Assembly: GCA_023374045.1 (NCBI GenBank)
Contig: CM041778.1
Coordinates: 284,619,533-284,683,532, forward strand
Direction: 5' to 3'
DNA length: 64,000 bases
Source: Limonium bicolor
Lineage: Eukaryota; Streptophyta; Magnoliopsida; Caryophyllales; Plumbaginaceae
Below the pieces are notes generated by a model. The model did no database searches. It saw only the letters and a program-made list of their open reading frames with translations, and was not told where the DNA came from. Of the stretch, positions 1 to 10,825 are shown in pieces. Positions within the stretch are counted from its first letter, which is position 1. Each line of letters opens with the position of its first letter. Both the position numbers and the translations under genes were made by a program.

Positions 1-345
1 GGTTAGGCTATTTGTGTGTTGCAAGAATTTGGTGATGTGAAGCAAAGCATCGTCCGGGTTTGTACCATCGAACATACCCAATTCCTTGATGCACCGTATT
101 TGATGATATGGCTTAAGTTTTTGCCATTCATCGTATTCGTTTTGTGGAAGGAGAGGGAGGTCGATTGCGGGCTTTTGGCCTTGGTTGGAAGGCCTGTTTA
201 TATTTCGGACGGTAGGTGCTGCCATTGGTGTAGGATCTGCTTCTTGTAGGGTTCGTTGTTGCCTTAAAGTTTGAAGCAGGGTTCTCTCGATCTCCGGATC
301 AAAGTTGGCTAAATTGTCTGGAGTACTCGTTGACCGAAGAAGCAT
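1..345 (-). CDS. Partial Ty3/gypsy Gag, cut by window edge
   Basis: An open frame of 115 codons runs on the minus strand from an ATG at 345 to the window edge with no stop. It contains the Gag-like stretch YDEWQKLKPYHQIRCIKELG followed by GMFDGTNPDDALLHITKFLQ. In plant Ty3/gypsy capsids this position usually reads like 'F-x-G-x-x-x-x-D-P-x-x-H-l-x-x-F'. Gag would form the particle that packages element RNA. The ATG was chosen because it is the first in frame below the leader and the frame stays open. Upstream (to the right) lie a leader of about 790 bp, a tRNA-Asp primer site and an LTR in the same orientation, so this is the 5' end of one element. The primer site suggests the Athila lineage, but Gag alone does not prove it. 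The rest of the element is outside the window. Confidence 0.7.
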   Translation of the reverse strand, partial: MLLRSTSTPDNLANFDPEIERTLLQTLRQQRTLQEADPTPMAAPTVRNINRPSNQGQKPAIDLPLLPQNEYDEWQKLKPYHQIRCIKELGMFDGTNPDDALLHITKFLQHTNSLT

Positions 346-1132
346 TCACTTGGTTAACTTCAGGAGGAGTAAGAGAAAACGTTATAATATTCGTAATAAT
401 AAAGAAATAATATAATGATATAATAGAATTATGAAAATACATGAATGAACAAATTTTTTGGTTATGCCGGACAGAGTGCCGGGTGAATCTTACCCGGCAG
501 TGGACTTCCTCCACTAATGCCGGGTTTGTACAAACCGGCATGCTACCCGGCGTGACCAAAAATCGAACATAACTTATTTAAAAGACATTGAAGGTAGAAG
601 ATAATATATAACAAGAGGAATTTATTACTAACTGTCCCTCCTATTTACGATAATAATATGAGAAAGTTTGAACATGCCGGGTGACGTGCCGGATACAACC
701 TGTCCGCATCGGACTTCCTCCGAAATGCCGTGTGTAGGAAACCCGGCACAATACACGGCAAGCGCAAAAAAAATCGAAATTCAAAATAAAGAAACATAGT
801 ATAGGGATTAATATAAGAGACAATTTGAACATGCCGGACATGATGCCGGGCGAAACCTGCCCGGCATTGGACTTCCTCCGAGTATGCCGGGTAACGGATT
901 TCCGGCACTATGCACGGCATATCCAAATCTGCACATCTAAGGGCGAAAGTAAATTAAAGAATGAAAGAATAAAGAATGGAATTTGTTGAATATGCCGGTT
1001 ACGAGACATCCGGCCAGGAATCCGGCCTATTCAACAGGAAAACAAAAATGAACAAAATCAATTAAAGAATCAAAGAATAAAGAATAAAGAATAGGGCGTT
1101 TTACCGAATTTAGGACTTGGACTAATTCCAAG
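346..1132 (-). other. Untranslated leader with CCGGCAT palindromes
   Basis: This non-coding leader lies between the primer site and the gag ATG. It is AT-rich with islands of GC-rich inverted repeats built from ATGCCGG and CCGGCAT, at about 463-560, 674-765, 831-925 and 990-1030. Most islands hold two hairpins about 50-60 bp apart, joined by the conserved spacer GGACTTCCTCCG. The small ORFs here translate the repeats and are not genes. Confidence 0.7.
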
Positions 1133-1150
1133 TCCCCGGCAACGGCGCCA
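1133..1150 (-). promoter_or_regulatory. Primer binding site, tRNA-Asp type
   Basis: The minus strand reads TGGCGCCGTTGCCGGGGA, complementary to the 3' end of plant tRNA-Asp including CCA. It lies three bases inside the LTR end at 1154. It fixes both the orientation (minus) and the LTR boundary. This primer type is typical of Athila-like Ty3/gypsy elements. Confidence 0.85.
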
Positions 1151-1153
1151 ATT

Positions 1154-2649
1154 TGCTAAACGAGATTTTAGTAGGAAAAACTATATACAAAATGGATAAA
1201 ATAATAACTAATCCTACAACTCTACTACGGGTAGCAAAATAAAACCCGGTCGGAGTATAGTGTAAATATATTACGACCGAGAGTATCGTACCCAAGGGAC
1301 TTATAGAAAATTAGTCCTAATCCGGGCAAAAGCCTATTCTATAATACAAGGGGGAAAAGTAAATGTAATTCTAATCTAAAATAACTAACTAAAATCCTAA
1401 CTAAATGATGATTCGGGAATAGATCAACCCCAGTACCACTGTGAACACTTAATACATAACAAGTCTCTGAAATCACCCGAACAAATGAAAGTGCCGGATA
1501 TCCTGCCGGATAGTTTTTGCACGGCATGTTCAAAGACGTTGAATATGCCGGACAGAACCAACCCGGCACTAGACCCGGCAAGAACGAAATGTGAATTTTT
1601 TCCCAGTTTCGAAGCCCGAAAACAAGGACTCACTATCCAAATTCGAACCCAACAATCTCTCGTCAGTATTCGACTGAAATAATGAAAATGGATAAGGTTA
1701 TTCAACTCTTTCGGTGTTGTCATCTACACCTCTGCATCTAACAACGGTGGAAGACCACTAAGATTCTTTAACCAAAAACACTCTTGTCTTTTGAACCTCA
1801 AGTGAAATTTAGAAGATAGGAGAACAAGTAGCGAACTCATTCTGCCTTATGGGAAATCTGAATCTTAGAAAAACTTGGGATATATATATTGAATGATCAA
1901 AGTGTTTACAAGGAAGAACTCATCCCTAACCAAAACTAACAAGGATTCTGCATCACCATCCACACAACTACAAGAAGAGAATACAAAGAGGGAGAAGGAT
2001 GTTAATAGCCTTAACCCGTCAAGGTCTTCTTCTTCTTTTGCGTGGATGGATCTGCAAACGTTCCTTGGACACCAACACTTGGAGTGGGGCGGAAATTGAG
2101 ATGTGAATGGAGTATAATATGGTGTTGAAGTGTGCTGAATTGTAGCCTTCCTCGGCCTATTTATAGGCATCAAAGTGACTCTTGCCGGGCGTCGTGCCGG
2201 GTCACCATTAGCCGGCACACGTGATAAATGCGCCCAACTGTTAACGGTCGAAACCGTCAATTCCGCGCGAAACAGTGCATATGCCGGGTAGAATATACCC
2301 GGCATCACACCCGGCATTGACTAAATCTCCAACGGTCAATAACGGCCATCGTCTGGTCAACCGTGGCGACTCTTCACTTATGCCGGATAGCATATACCCG
2401 GCATTATGTCCGGCAATGCCTCTTTTCTGTTCTGTACTTATGCCGTGCAGTAACTACCCGGCATGGAGTCCGGCTTCAACTAACTTTTGCCTAGAAAATC
2501 ATTCCTTGCACAGAAAACTCATAAAAACATAAGATTGCACAATATTATACTTTAACACATAATTAGCATAAATAATCATAAATATAACTTTATTTAGATA
2601 AATTAATACTAATCTAGTGCATAAAATATGATAAGTCTGCGGCTTATCA
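1154..2649 (-). repeat. 5' LTR of tRNA-Asp-primed gypsy element
   Basis: On the minus strand the LTR starts TGATAAGCCGCAGACTTATC, itself an inverted repeat, and ends TTTAGCA three bases before the primer site, giving about 1.5 kb. A TATA box lies about 490 bp in. ATGCCGG/CCGGCAT palindromes occur both upstream of it (2180-2480) and downstream (1490-1580), matching those in the leader. The partner LTR lies outside the window, so LTR age and TSD cannot be read. The candidate TSD next to it is TTTAC at 2650-2654. Confidence 0.75.
2156..2168 (-). promoter_or_regulatory. TATA box of the 1154-2649 LTR
   Basis: The minus strand reads GCCTATAAATAGG, a canonical plant TATA box inside the LTR. Transcription would start about 30 bases further left and run through the leader into gag. 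Confidence 0.65.
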
Positions 2650-2677
2650 TTTACCCTCTACTGTCTCCATCAAGATC

Positions 2678-4230
2678 TGTAACAAACACATATTAGTCAC
2701 CTAGTTTCTAGTTCATTAAGTGTTCTAATCCTAGGTAAATTTTGACATAACCTCCCTTATATTTCTACATTCTCACCACATTGTTTTCACACATATTATC
2801 ACTTATCTCACCTGTTTATGCACAGCATCAATGCACTAAGTTCTTCTACACAAATACTACCCATTCAACACATTAATTTTCCTGCACTCAACATCCCAAT
2901 CCCAATTTGTTTGTGACAGTTTTTAATTGTTTTCAAAGCTTCAATACAAATCAATTCTTCTTCCACATTACATTATTGTTCATTACCATTTTACAATGCC
3001 AACTTTACTCTTTTAAAATCTGTTACACATATGTATACAGGCTACACAAGATGAGTGTAATTACCTTGTTTCTCTTCTAGTTTCTTTCTTCTTCTTGCTT
3101 CTTCCTTCTTCCTTCTCTCTCTCTACCGGTTTAGCAACCCAAATTCTCTAACACTACATCCCATACATATACACACTTCAATACTAAAACTAACCCTAAC
3201 CATTATTAAGTTCTAATGTAGGTTTTAGGGTTTATAGATTTCATTACCTTGCAAGGGTATAAGTGAAGCTTGGAATGGCTCAAGAACAAAGTTTCCCACT
3301 CTCCAACAATGCCAAAATCGGCTAGGATACCAAAGAAGCAAGCAAGGATTTAGCTTCAAATTTCGTTTTGCCCATAAGGCTAGAAAAACAATGAGGTTTC
3401 AAGAAGATTTTTACCTCAAAATAACAAGGAGAAGAAGGTGGTTCTAGTTAGTCTTGAAGCTCCAAATGCTCCATACCCATGGAGATGAAAGTTGTCCTTT
3501 CGGATTTTGCAAAGATAGAAGTGTTCCCCTTGATGAGACGAAGACAATGGTGTAATTTTTACAATTTTTAGAGAAGGTTTGAGAGAGTAACAAGAGGAGA
3601 GAAGGAGTATTTTGTGAGGGAGCTCAAGCTTCCATGGTTGTCCGGTTGGAGAAGGAAGGAAATTGAGAGAGTGAGGGAGTGTGGGTCTGTGTACGTGAGA
3701 AGAGAATGAAGGGATAGGAGAGAGTGTGTGAGTGAGGTAGTAAGTAGGAGAGTGTTTTACTTTATTATTTTTTTGTTTTTTAAATAAGAGGGGGTGAGTG
3801 AGTGTGTGAGAGAGGGGGATAGGGGCCGGCTGGCACCAGCACACACCACACACACAAACTTTACTTTTATTTTAAAAGTGGACCATAAGTTTTGGTTATT
3901 TATGTTTCTACCCCCCACTTCCCGTTTTTGACAATTTTTACTAATTTCTCGTTTTATTGATTTTATTGGTTGTAAAGCTTCACTAATATTTATTAATGAC
4001 TATTTAGTTGACCAAAATTGTTACGAGTCTATTTGACCGCTTAAAGTCCGATTTCTTTCGGTTTTCCTTTCCTCCTCGAAAAACGCGCTTTAAGGTTCGT
4101 TAGTGATTTTAATCCGTTTTAAGGATCCGTTTTCTTCGGGATTTGTCCCTCATGATTATTTACACTTAATTAAGCTTCTAAATTGCTTATTAGCCGAATT
4201 AATCACTGTTTTTAATTACGGGGCATTTCA
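2678..4230 (-). repeat. LTR fragment, long-LTR chromovirus type
   Basis: On the minus strand the right end begins TGAAATGCCCCGTAATTAAA, close to the TGAAATACCCC start of elements A and B. The order of features also matches their LTRs: GC-rich GCCGGCCCC patch, pyrimidine-rich CTCTCTC tract, then text with a probable splice-like GGTAAA. No PBS, PPT or coding sequence is attached, so this is a solo or truncated LTR. The left end is uncertain: TGTAACA at 2678 resembles the usual LTR terminus but the flanking 5-mers do not match. The 145-codon ORF at 3416-3853 is low-complexity and not a gene. Confidence 0.5.
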
Positions 4231-4241
4231 AATCAAAAGGG

Positions 4242-4440
4242 CAGTGAAATTGACAAACCCAAATCACTTCTTCATTTCTCCTGTTACTTACGTTCAATTC
4301 TCATATTTCTAAGAAGCAAAAACGTAAAGGGAGTTGTATTTAAAAAAACCTCTTAATTATTGAAAAGGGAACAGAAATTGACAAACCCAAATCACTTCTC
4401 TTTATCTTTTGTTTTTTTACTTTTAATACTCATATTTTAG
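4242..4440. repeat. Two direct copies of a ~70-bp segment
   Basis: The segment GAAATTGACAAACCCAAATC occurs near 4246 and again near 4372, with similar text after each copy (poly-T and 'actcatattt'). The second copy lies inside the predicted MITE, so the MITE may have duplicated or captured its flank. Confidence 0.6.
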
Positions 4441-4635
4441 AAAAGAAATAACTAAATTGTTCTATTCACATTAGTGATAAATTTATAGGTCTCCCTGGTA
4501 CAGTAGCAAACTATAACATTTATACTTGGTCCCTTCTATTTACCATAAACTCTTATAATCAACTTCTAATATTCCTTCACTCAAATGGAAATTCCATTTC
4601 TATTCAATTCTCTTCTCCTCAAACTAAACAACTCC
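4328..4635. mobile_element. Tourist-like MITE (PIF/Harbinger type), candidate
   Basis: A non-coding AT-rich segment of about 308 bp has terminal inverted repeats: GGGAGTTGT on the left, and ACAACTCC on the right preceded by AAACTAA. TAA flanks both sides (4325-4327 and 4636-4638). Short size, no ORF, GGGAGTTGTTT-like ends and a TWA target duplication fit Tourist-type MITEs. The inverted repeat is short and the ends are offset by one base, so this call is moderate. Confidence 0.4.
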
Positions 4636-4767
4636 TAAGTTTTCCAATGCACATAGTTGACCCCCTCCATAACAATCAAAGGGAAGAAGGTTGGATGAAT
4701 ATGGGAAGAAGGTTGCACTTTTACCAATGCTTCAGCCTATTCATAGTACGCAAGAGAGAGTCAAACA

Positions 4768-4912
4768 CAGGAAATCTCATCATTCATGAAGTAACAACAA
4801 CAGCATATTAGAAGACTAAAACTACAGGAAATAGCTTCATTCATGAAGTAACAACAACAACAATTTAGAAGACTAAAGCTGCAGGAAATAGCATCATTCA
4901 TGAAGTAACAAC
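4768..4912. repeat. 57-bp tandem repeat, about 2.6 copies
   Basis: The phrase CAGGAAAT recurs at 4768, 4825 and 4882, each followed by TCATTCATGAAGTAACAACA. The period is exactly 57 bp. There is no coding potential and no known family match by eye. Confidence 0.85.
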
Positions 4913-6240
4913 ACTAGGATGTGTCTCTGCTTTATTCCTTCTATACTAAACATGAAATTCAGTTGTGAGATTGCATAGATGATGACATTAAAAGCAACCC
5001 AACTGAAACCCCATGTCTCGCTACAACCCGTCAATTGTCATTGTGTAACAAAGAATATATGTTTACTGTTTTCCAAACACAACCTCTCATCACACTCACG
5101 TTGTTGTTGCTCTTCACCTAGTTTTAGTAAGCTACGATTCTTGACCAGATAACTAAATATAATTGAAAATTTTTGTGTGCAAACAAACATACAATCCAAA
5201 TAGATGAAACTCAATACTAATAGCAGTTCTTTTCTAAAAAGTATAGCAGAATTGATATTGTCAATCTTGAAAAAGAAAACAGTGAGCGATTAGGTAGAAC
5301 TGCTCCAAAATTGCAAGAACCATGCAAATAAGTCCATCAAGTCAGAAACATAGTTTATAATAATCGAAAGAAGTCTTCAGTGATGCCAAAATAATTTTTT
5401 AAATCTCACCATAACTCATTGCTCCCTGAAACAGTGTGGTTAAAATTGAAAAATAAGTAAACCCTTACTTTAGATGTGTTGAACTATCACTCCAACATCA
5501 TTAGTTACAATGTAACCCCATCTCATCCCTCACATCATCACAATATTCACTAATAAGCAGATACTGTTAGTTACAATGTAACCCCTACTGTTAGTGACTT
5601 ATACCATTCTCAAATCAAACTTGACATTAGTAAGGCAGTAATATATCAGGCAACACTTAAAATGAAAATCTTTACCACAAAATTTTGACGTCACTTGTTG
5701 GCCAACAAATTGAGTTAGATGCACAGCATCTTCTTTGCGTATCAAAATCAAAACCTAAAAACCAAAAATTATGGGTCTTAGATGATTATTGGAAGGAGGG
5801 AACAACAACAATTTATTGTGAAGTTGGACTATCAAATTACCTGATGTAGATTGTAATCTCCTCGATGCTAGGTGACTAGATTTCTCACGGGAGCCAGGCG
5901 ATGAAAATTTGTCGATGCTAGGTCACTGCATTTCTCATCCACTTACGGTACCACCAAGAAGAAGTCACCGGAGGTCGTTGGCGTTTATTGGTGGCGATTT
6001 ACAGCCCGGAAGCACCCGTGGTGTAGTTGAAGGCTCCTGATGAAATTTGAAGGTCGCAACCGTTTTGATATGAAACCGCACGAGTCAGGAGAGAGGTGAA
6101 TGTGGGGCGGCGGTGGCAGTGATGACGGAAGTGAATGTGGTGGCGGTGATGGTGACGATGCAGCGTCGTCGGTGAGATTATAGAGAAGTCGAGGGAGTTG
6201 GGAGAGAACGTGGCGGGGAATAGGGCAGTATGGGTTCACG
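4913..6240. other. Non-coding stretch before the CACTA end
   Basis: I recognise no gene here. The one notable ORF (minus, 5985-6239, 84 codons) is rich in Ser and Pro and ends without a recognisable domain. Just downstream the short phrase GATGCTAGGT with a nearby ACTxxATTTCTCA occurs twice (about 5868 and 5915). Because the segment abuts CACTA subterminal repeats it may be internal CACTA sequence, perhaps a first exon or UTR, but no transposase motif is visible. A CACTAG terminus for the left side was not found. Confidence 0.4.
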
Positions 6241-6269
6241 AGGGAGAGTTAGTGTTTAATGGAGAAATT

Positions 6270-6586
6270 AGAGACAATATAACACGGTTATATTATAAAA
6301 ACGTGATATAAAAGTGGTCTATATTTTTTAACTCGGTTGTTAAAGAAAACCGCGTTATAAAGATCAGTTTATAACACGGTTGTTCCGCACCGTGTTGTAT
6401 TAAAGACACTTATAACACGGGTAACATACAACCGTGTTAAAAAACCTTTTCTCCAGTACCACGATATTTATCTCACATATTATAACACGGTTAAATCATG
6501 CAACCGAATTGTAAAACATTTTATAACACCATTTCAACAAAACCGTTTTATAAAGTGCGTGTTATATAATATTTTTTCTACTAGTG
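6270..6586 (-). mobile_element. CACTA (En/Spm-like) terminus
   Basis: Read on the minus strand from 6586, the sequence starts CACTAGTAGAAAAAATATT, the canonical plant CACTA terminal repeat. Inside it at least six subterminal copies of AACCGTGTTATA and its complement appear in both directions over about 300 bp. CACTA transposase binds such subterminal repeats. No second terminus with matching repeats is found to the left, so this is one end or a truncated element. The 3-bp target duplication beside it would be ATA. Confidence 0.8.
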
Positions 6587-6814
6587 ATATGTGACAGGAG
6601 AAAAACTCTTGTCGCCTTTTTATAGAGTATCGGTTAATGGTCGGGTACCATCCTCGTCCGCTCGTTGTTGGGTCATAATGGTACTATTCATATTAGACAT
6701 CGGTTATGACCGTTCGGCCATCGATCCATTATGGTTTCTAGGATTCTATCTGTTACGTCTACTATTCCACTCTTACTTTTGTGAAGTAGCTGACGTATTT
6801 GTTTTAAGTAGTCA
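6587..6814. other. Unassigned flank between CACTA end and element B
   Basis: No coding match is seen. The minus strand carries CTATAAAAAGG at 6613-6624, a good TATA box, so this may be a leftover promoter or LTR. It is not similar by eye to the LTR of the copia element on the other side of element B, so I could not show that B sits inside that copia element. Confidence 0.35.
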
Positions 6815-9278
6815 TGAAATACCCGTGAATTTTGGCATAGGATTAAGTTAACATATAGTCGAGAATGTTATTAATAGAATTAATAGAGGCCCAGAGAAGC
6901 TATATATATACATTCATCTCAAACAACATCACTATGTCCTTCTAGCCCCGCGAGTTTAAATCAGATTTTACAACCTTTAATAAATGAGTTTTGTGATTAG
7001 CCTTATTATTATTGTTATTGTATTTATTATGTCCAAGAATACGAATTGAATTTTACCTCTTCCTAAAATATTTCCCTTTTTCTTAACTTATTTATTCAAC
7101 TACTATGTATTTATTTAGTTATTTATTTAATTTAGATAACCTCTCTCATTCTTTACTAACAACCAGCTAGCCTTCCTCCTGTTTTTACTTTAACTAAATA
7201 ATATCTATTTACTTTCTAACTCAGGAATCTAGATCCTTCCATGGTCTTAACGTTATTTATTTACTCAGTTTTCAAATTAGTATTATGGTGGTAATTGTTA
7301 ATCCATCTATTAAATTATTTTACAAACTGATTATCGATTCTCTTTCCTTCTAAATCAGATATTAATTATTATAAACTATCCTTATTATTCTATTTACTTC
7401 ATATTTAACTGCACGATCGGCATCTCCTTCAATTCACCACCTCTTTGTTCCTCTCTTTCTTCAAAGCTCCCAACTTCTCTTAATTCTTGTTCTTGTCTTC
7501 CTTCGCCGCTAGACTGCTTCTCTGGTGCCGGATTAGGTAGAAGGGTAAGGGGAATCAATTGGTAAGGTTCGTTAATTAATTTGTTAGTATTCGGGTAGTT
7601 TCTGATTATACTTCTACTTGCAATCTAGACACCGAATTCCCTGACGGACGCTACTACTGATCTTGCTGAGTGAATCTGTGGCTGTGAGCGTATCCAGGTA
7701 AATGTTGTGGTCAACATTCTCTACCTCTGTGTTTTTGTGAATTAACAATGGATTGGTTTGGATGTGGTTTTGATATTATGAAAGTTTGGGAATTATTTCC
7801 CCTTGTGCATTCTGGTGAGATGTTTTGCAAAAGGGTTTGAATAAATGTTTTGGGAGACTTTCTTTGAATGGGTTATTGGATTGTTGGTACCTCTTGGTGC
7901 TCCGTGTAAACTGTTGGTGCCTTTATGGCGCTCCGTTTAATTATTGGTACTATGTACCCCGTGGATATTCTTATTACTTTTGGCTGTAGACATTACTTGC
8001 AGTTAAGCTCTAATGATCTACTCCTTTGGGTCATAAGTTACCTTCTGGGGGGGTGTGCACACTTAAGGACGTAGAGTGAGGTGGGATTCTATTTGTTGCG
8101 ACCCCAATTTGGGGGGTCGTCCGTGTATACCATTGATTTGATTCTTTGAAAGTTCTTCCCCGAAATGTTTTACTAATGGTGGTTTGGAGTTGGTGAAATT
8201 GGTTAACGTTATGGTGTGAGTTACTGTTTTGCAAATGTAAAATGAGTTTCATAATGTATTTTACAAGTTGAGGCAATGTTTACTCAGTTTTGCTGATTTG
8301 CGCGGTCCCTTCGCGTTTTCTATTGTTGTTTTATGACCGCAGGTACTCATGGCTGAGTTGGGGATTGGGACACGCTATCACATAGCTTAGGATGACTGGT
8401 TAAATACTTCGTATGAATTTGAGTTGAGTTGTGTTCAGATTACATTGTTACAAATTTGGGGTATGTTTTCGTCCTTTGGATTGGTGATTTAAAGCCTGAG
8501 CACTCTTTGTTAGAGTGTGGCGGTAACGCCCTTTTGGATTTTACAATTCCCCTGCTACTTAGGTGAAGTGTTTTAGTTGGTATTACTTTCTGGGAATTAT
8601 AGTTGTGATGGATATTTGCTCATTGTTTAAGTGACCTTTCGATAGTGTTTATGTGTATCGGTTGAGGTACTAATTCATTGAAATGATTTTACCATTTGGT
8701 TGCTAAGCTATTATGTTCATTTTGATGTTGATTTGGTTTTGTTTTAGCTTTTGAAAATGCATTTCGGGCCCTGTCCGAACGTCCGTCCGGACATCTATGT
8801 TCGGACAGGCCCCGAGAGTTTAAAGAAATTTTCTCTGTTTAGTCGCCTCCGGACTTCTGTTCGAATGTCAACGTTCGGACAGCATGCGAGGACGAGGTCG
8901 ACTTACTAGTCTCGACTCATGTCCGAACTTGTAAGCTCGGACCAATGTTCGGACGTGCGCGTAAGAATTTTTGGACTTTTGAAACTCACTTGTGTCTGAA
9001 CTTCGAAGTCCGGACACAAGTTCGGACGTCTTTGGTTTCGGACTTTTCAACTCTCGACTTGTGTCCGAACATCAATGTCCGGACACAAGTTCAGACAAAG
9101 GGATTTCCGCAGTTTAACTTCTCGGCTTGTGTCCGAACTTCCCATGTCCGGACACAAGTTCGGACTAAGCTTGTTTTGCACTTTTAGGACTCGTTTGGGG
9201 TCCGTTTTCAAAGACGTTTTCACCGTTAGATTCATAATTTAATTATCTATGGTTTAGGGCAAAATCTAGGGTGTTACA
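6815..9278 (+). repeat. Element B 5' LTR
   Basis: A 2464-bp LTR starting TGAAATACCCGTGAATTTTG and ending AGGGTGTTACA, followed after three bases by the primer site. TATATATA at 6900-6910 is the likely promoter. A GC-rich palindrome array fills 8773-9172. Short imperfect repeats of TTGGT(A/G)CC...GGCGCTCCGT lie near 7885-7960. No coding sequence is present. Confidence 0.8.
8773..9172 (+). repeat. Six-unit nested-palindrome array (GTCCGAAC)
   Basis: GTCCGAAC-type half sites begin at 8773, 8847, 8921, 8994, 9063 and 9131, a period of about 68-74 bp. The best units have an outer arm GTCCGAACTT, a core holding TGTCCGGACA, and the complementary arm AAGTTCGGAC. The array ends about 110 bp before the primer site, so it lies in the transcribed leader. 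Confidence 0.9.
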
Positions 9279-9281
9279 AGG

Positions 9282-9293
9282 TGGTATCAGAGC
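9282..9293 (+). promoter_or_regulatory. Primer binding site, initiator tRNA-Met
   Basis: TGGTATCAGAGC lies three bases after the 5' LTR and is complementary to the 3' end of initiator tRNA-Met, the usual primer of chromoviruses and many copia elements. It confirms plus orientation of element B. Confidence 0.85.
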
Positions 9294-9676
9294 CGTGTTT
9301 GGTAAACAAGATAAAATTTGGATTAAAAAGGGATTAAAATGTGGGGTAAGCCGCTCTATGGAATTACAGTGCCTGCGATTATGTGTATGTGGTATTATAC
9401 TGTATGGATACTGAAATTCATTCTCTGTTTGTGCATTATTATATTGGTGATAATGTTAGCATAACTGAATGGGTATTATGTACTATGGTTGGAGCTATTA
9501 CAGGAGTTACCTCCTAATATGGGGTAGAGACTTAATATATGGGGATATGGGTGGATGTTGCTTACATTGCTTAGTACTTATGATCAGGAGTTCAAATAGA
9601 GCTCTAGGAGAGTGCAAGACTGGCTGACAGGTTGAGCTTCCCATACCACACAAGAAGCAGGAGTCGAAGAACTCAG

Positions 9677-10648
9677 ATGGCAGCCAACGACCCCATGAGG
9701 CAGTTGTAGGAGTTGGCCCTCAACCTGGGACAGATAGTCCAGAGGCAGGCGTAGAGGGATAATGTACCGGAGGACTATACTAAGAGGATTGCCCATCTGA
9801 AGCCCACAGCCTTCAAGAGAGAGGAGGATCCGGTGCTACTTGAGGATTGGATTAGAGAATTTGACAAGATTTTTGAAGCAGTAAATTGCCCAGCTGACCG
9901 AAGGGTAAATGCGGCAGTCTACTACTTCAAGAGTGAGGCAGACATCTGGTGGTCTGCCAATAGAGATGTGCTACTAGCTGGACCTGACTTCGGCTGGGAT
10001 GGCCTGAAGGAAGCCATGAGGAGGCGCTTCTATCCCGAGCATGTCAGGATGCAGAAGTACTTGGAGTTCTCAGAACTCAAGCAGCTGTCTCTGAGCGTCA
10101 AGGAGTATCATTCAAAGTTTCTGGAGCTGGCCAGGTTCGCGCCTACGATGGTCCCCGATGAGGCGTCCAAGGTGTAGAGATTTATGGGAGGGCTGAACTG
10201 GAGTTTGCAGGAGGCTCTCAGCGTGCTGACAATCCCGACACTCCAAGATGCGTACGGGAAGGCTGCTAACCTGTACAGGGTGCAGCAGAAGAGGAAGGAG
10301 GTCCTGGCTGGTAATAAGAGGAAGATGGAGGGAGGAGAGGAGCCCCGAGGACGAGAGGATCAATCCCACCGACATCAGCAGGAGAAGAGGTGGAAGCCTC
10401 ACTCGGACCCTAGAGACGAGAGGCCGAGACATGGGGGAGATCAGAGGGGTGATCAGAGACGAGGTGACCAGCCCCAGCACCAGTCTCAGAGAGGAGAGCC
10501 CAGACAGGAGCGGCACTTTTACTGCAAGAGGTGCAACAAAGATCACCCAGGGAAGGACTGTGAGGGGAACTTGGTCACCTGCTTTCGCTGTGGAAAGCGG
10601 GGACATCGATTATTCGAGTGCTTTCAGAGCCCCCAGGGAGGCAGTTAG
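9677..10648 (+). pseudogene. Element B gag, broken by stops
   Basis: One frame can be followed from ATG at 9677 to the stop near 10648. It is broken by TAG codons at about 9707, 9752 and 10175, each at a place where Gag relatives commonly have Gln (CAG to TAG). The capsid part includes the motif REFDKIFEAVNCPADRRV, then FKSEADIWW and FYPEHVRMQK (retrotrans_gag fold). A basic, Arg- and Gln-rich linker leads to two zinc knuckles: CKRCNKDHPGKDC and CFRCGKRGHRLFEC (CX2CX4HX4C intact). The product would be the capsid and nucleocapsid. The stops prevent a full protein. Confidence 0.85.
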
Positions 10649-10825
10649 TAGAGAGGATACAGCGGCGACCGCTCGTTCAGGTAGTCCGACCAGCAGGGCA
10701 GAGGCCCGAATCAGAGTCAGCGCGGGGACGCCCCTCAGCGTAGTAATGGAGAGGGCGGCAATGGTGGCAGTAGAGGCCAAGGGGAGTTCCGAGGCAACCA
10801 GCAGCGGGCTCCAGGGAAGATAAAT

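Noticed and set aside
1865..2317. 150-codon minus-strand ORF with repeated MPG and YPAY peptides
   Set aside because: It translates CCGGCAT palindromes in the LTR; the same peptides arise in several frames at 641-926 and 2275-2532.
3416..3853. 145-codon minus-strand ORF, His/Pro/Ser-rich
   Set aside because: It lies on a purine/pyrimidine-biased LTR stretch, has no domain, and the bias alone explains the open frame.
5985..6239. Possible host gene first exon (84 codons, minus)
   Set aside because: Low-complexity Ser/Pro content, no domain, and direct contact with CACTA subterminal repeats; evidence is too thin for a gene call.
6587..6814. 3' LTR of the copia element on the left of element B
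   Set aside because: A TATA-like motif is present, but the sequence does not resemble the copia LTR at 16061-17117, so insertion of B into that copia element is not shown.
8773..9172. Regularly spaced palindromic repeats resembling a CRISPR array
   Set aside because: The repeats lie in both LTRs of a plant retrotransposon, units vary, spacers are partly conserved between units, and no cas genes are present.
10112..10606. 164-codon minus-strand ORF opposite gag
   Set aside because: It is the antisense shadow of element B gag, whose capsid and zinc-knuckle motifs are clear on the plus strand.
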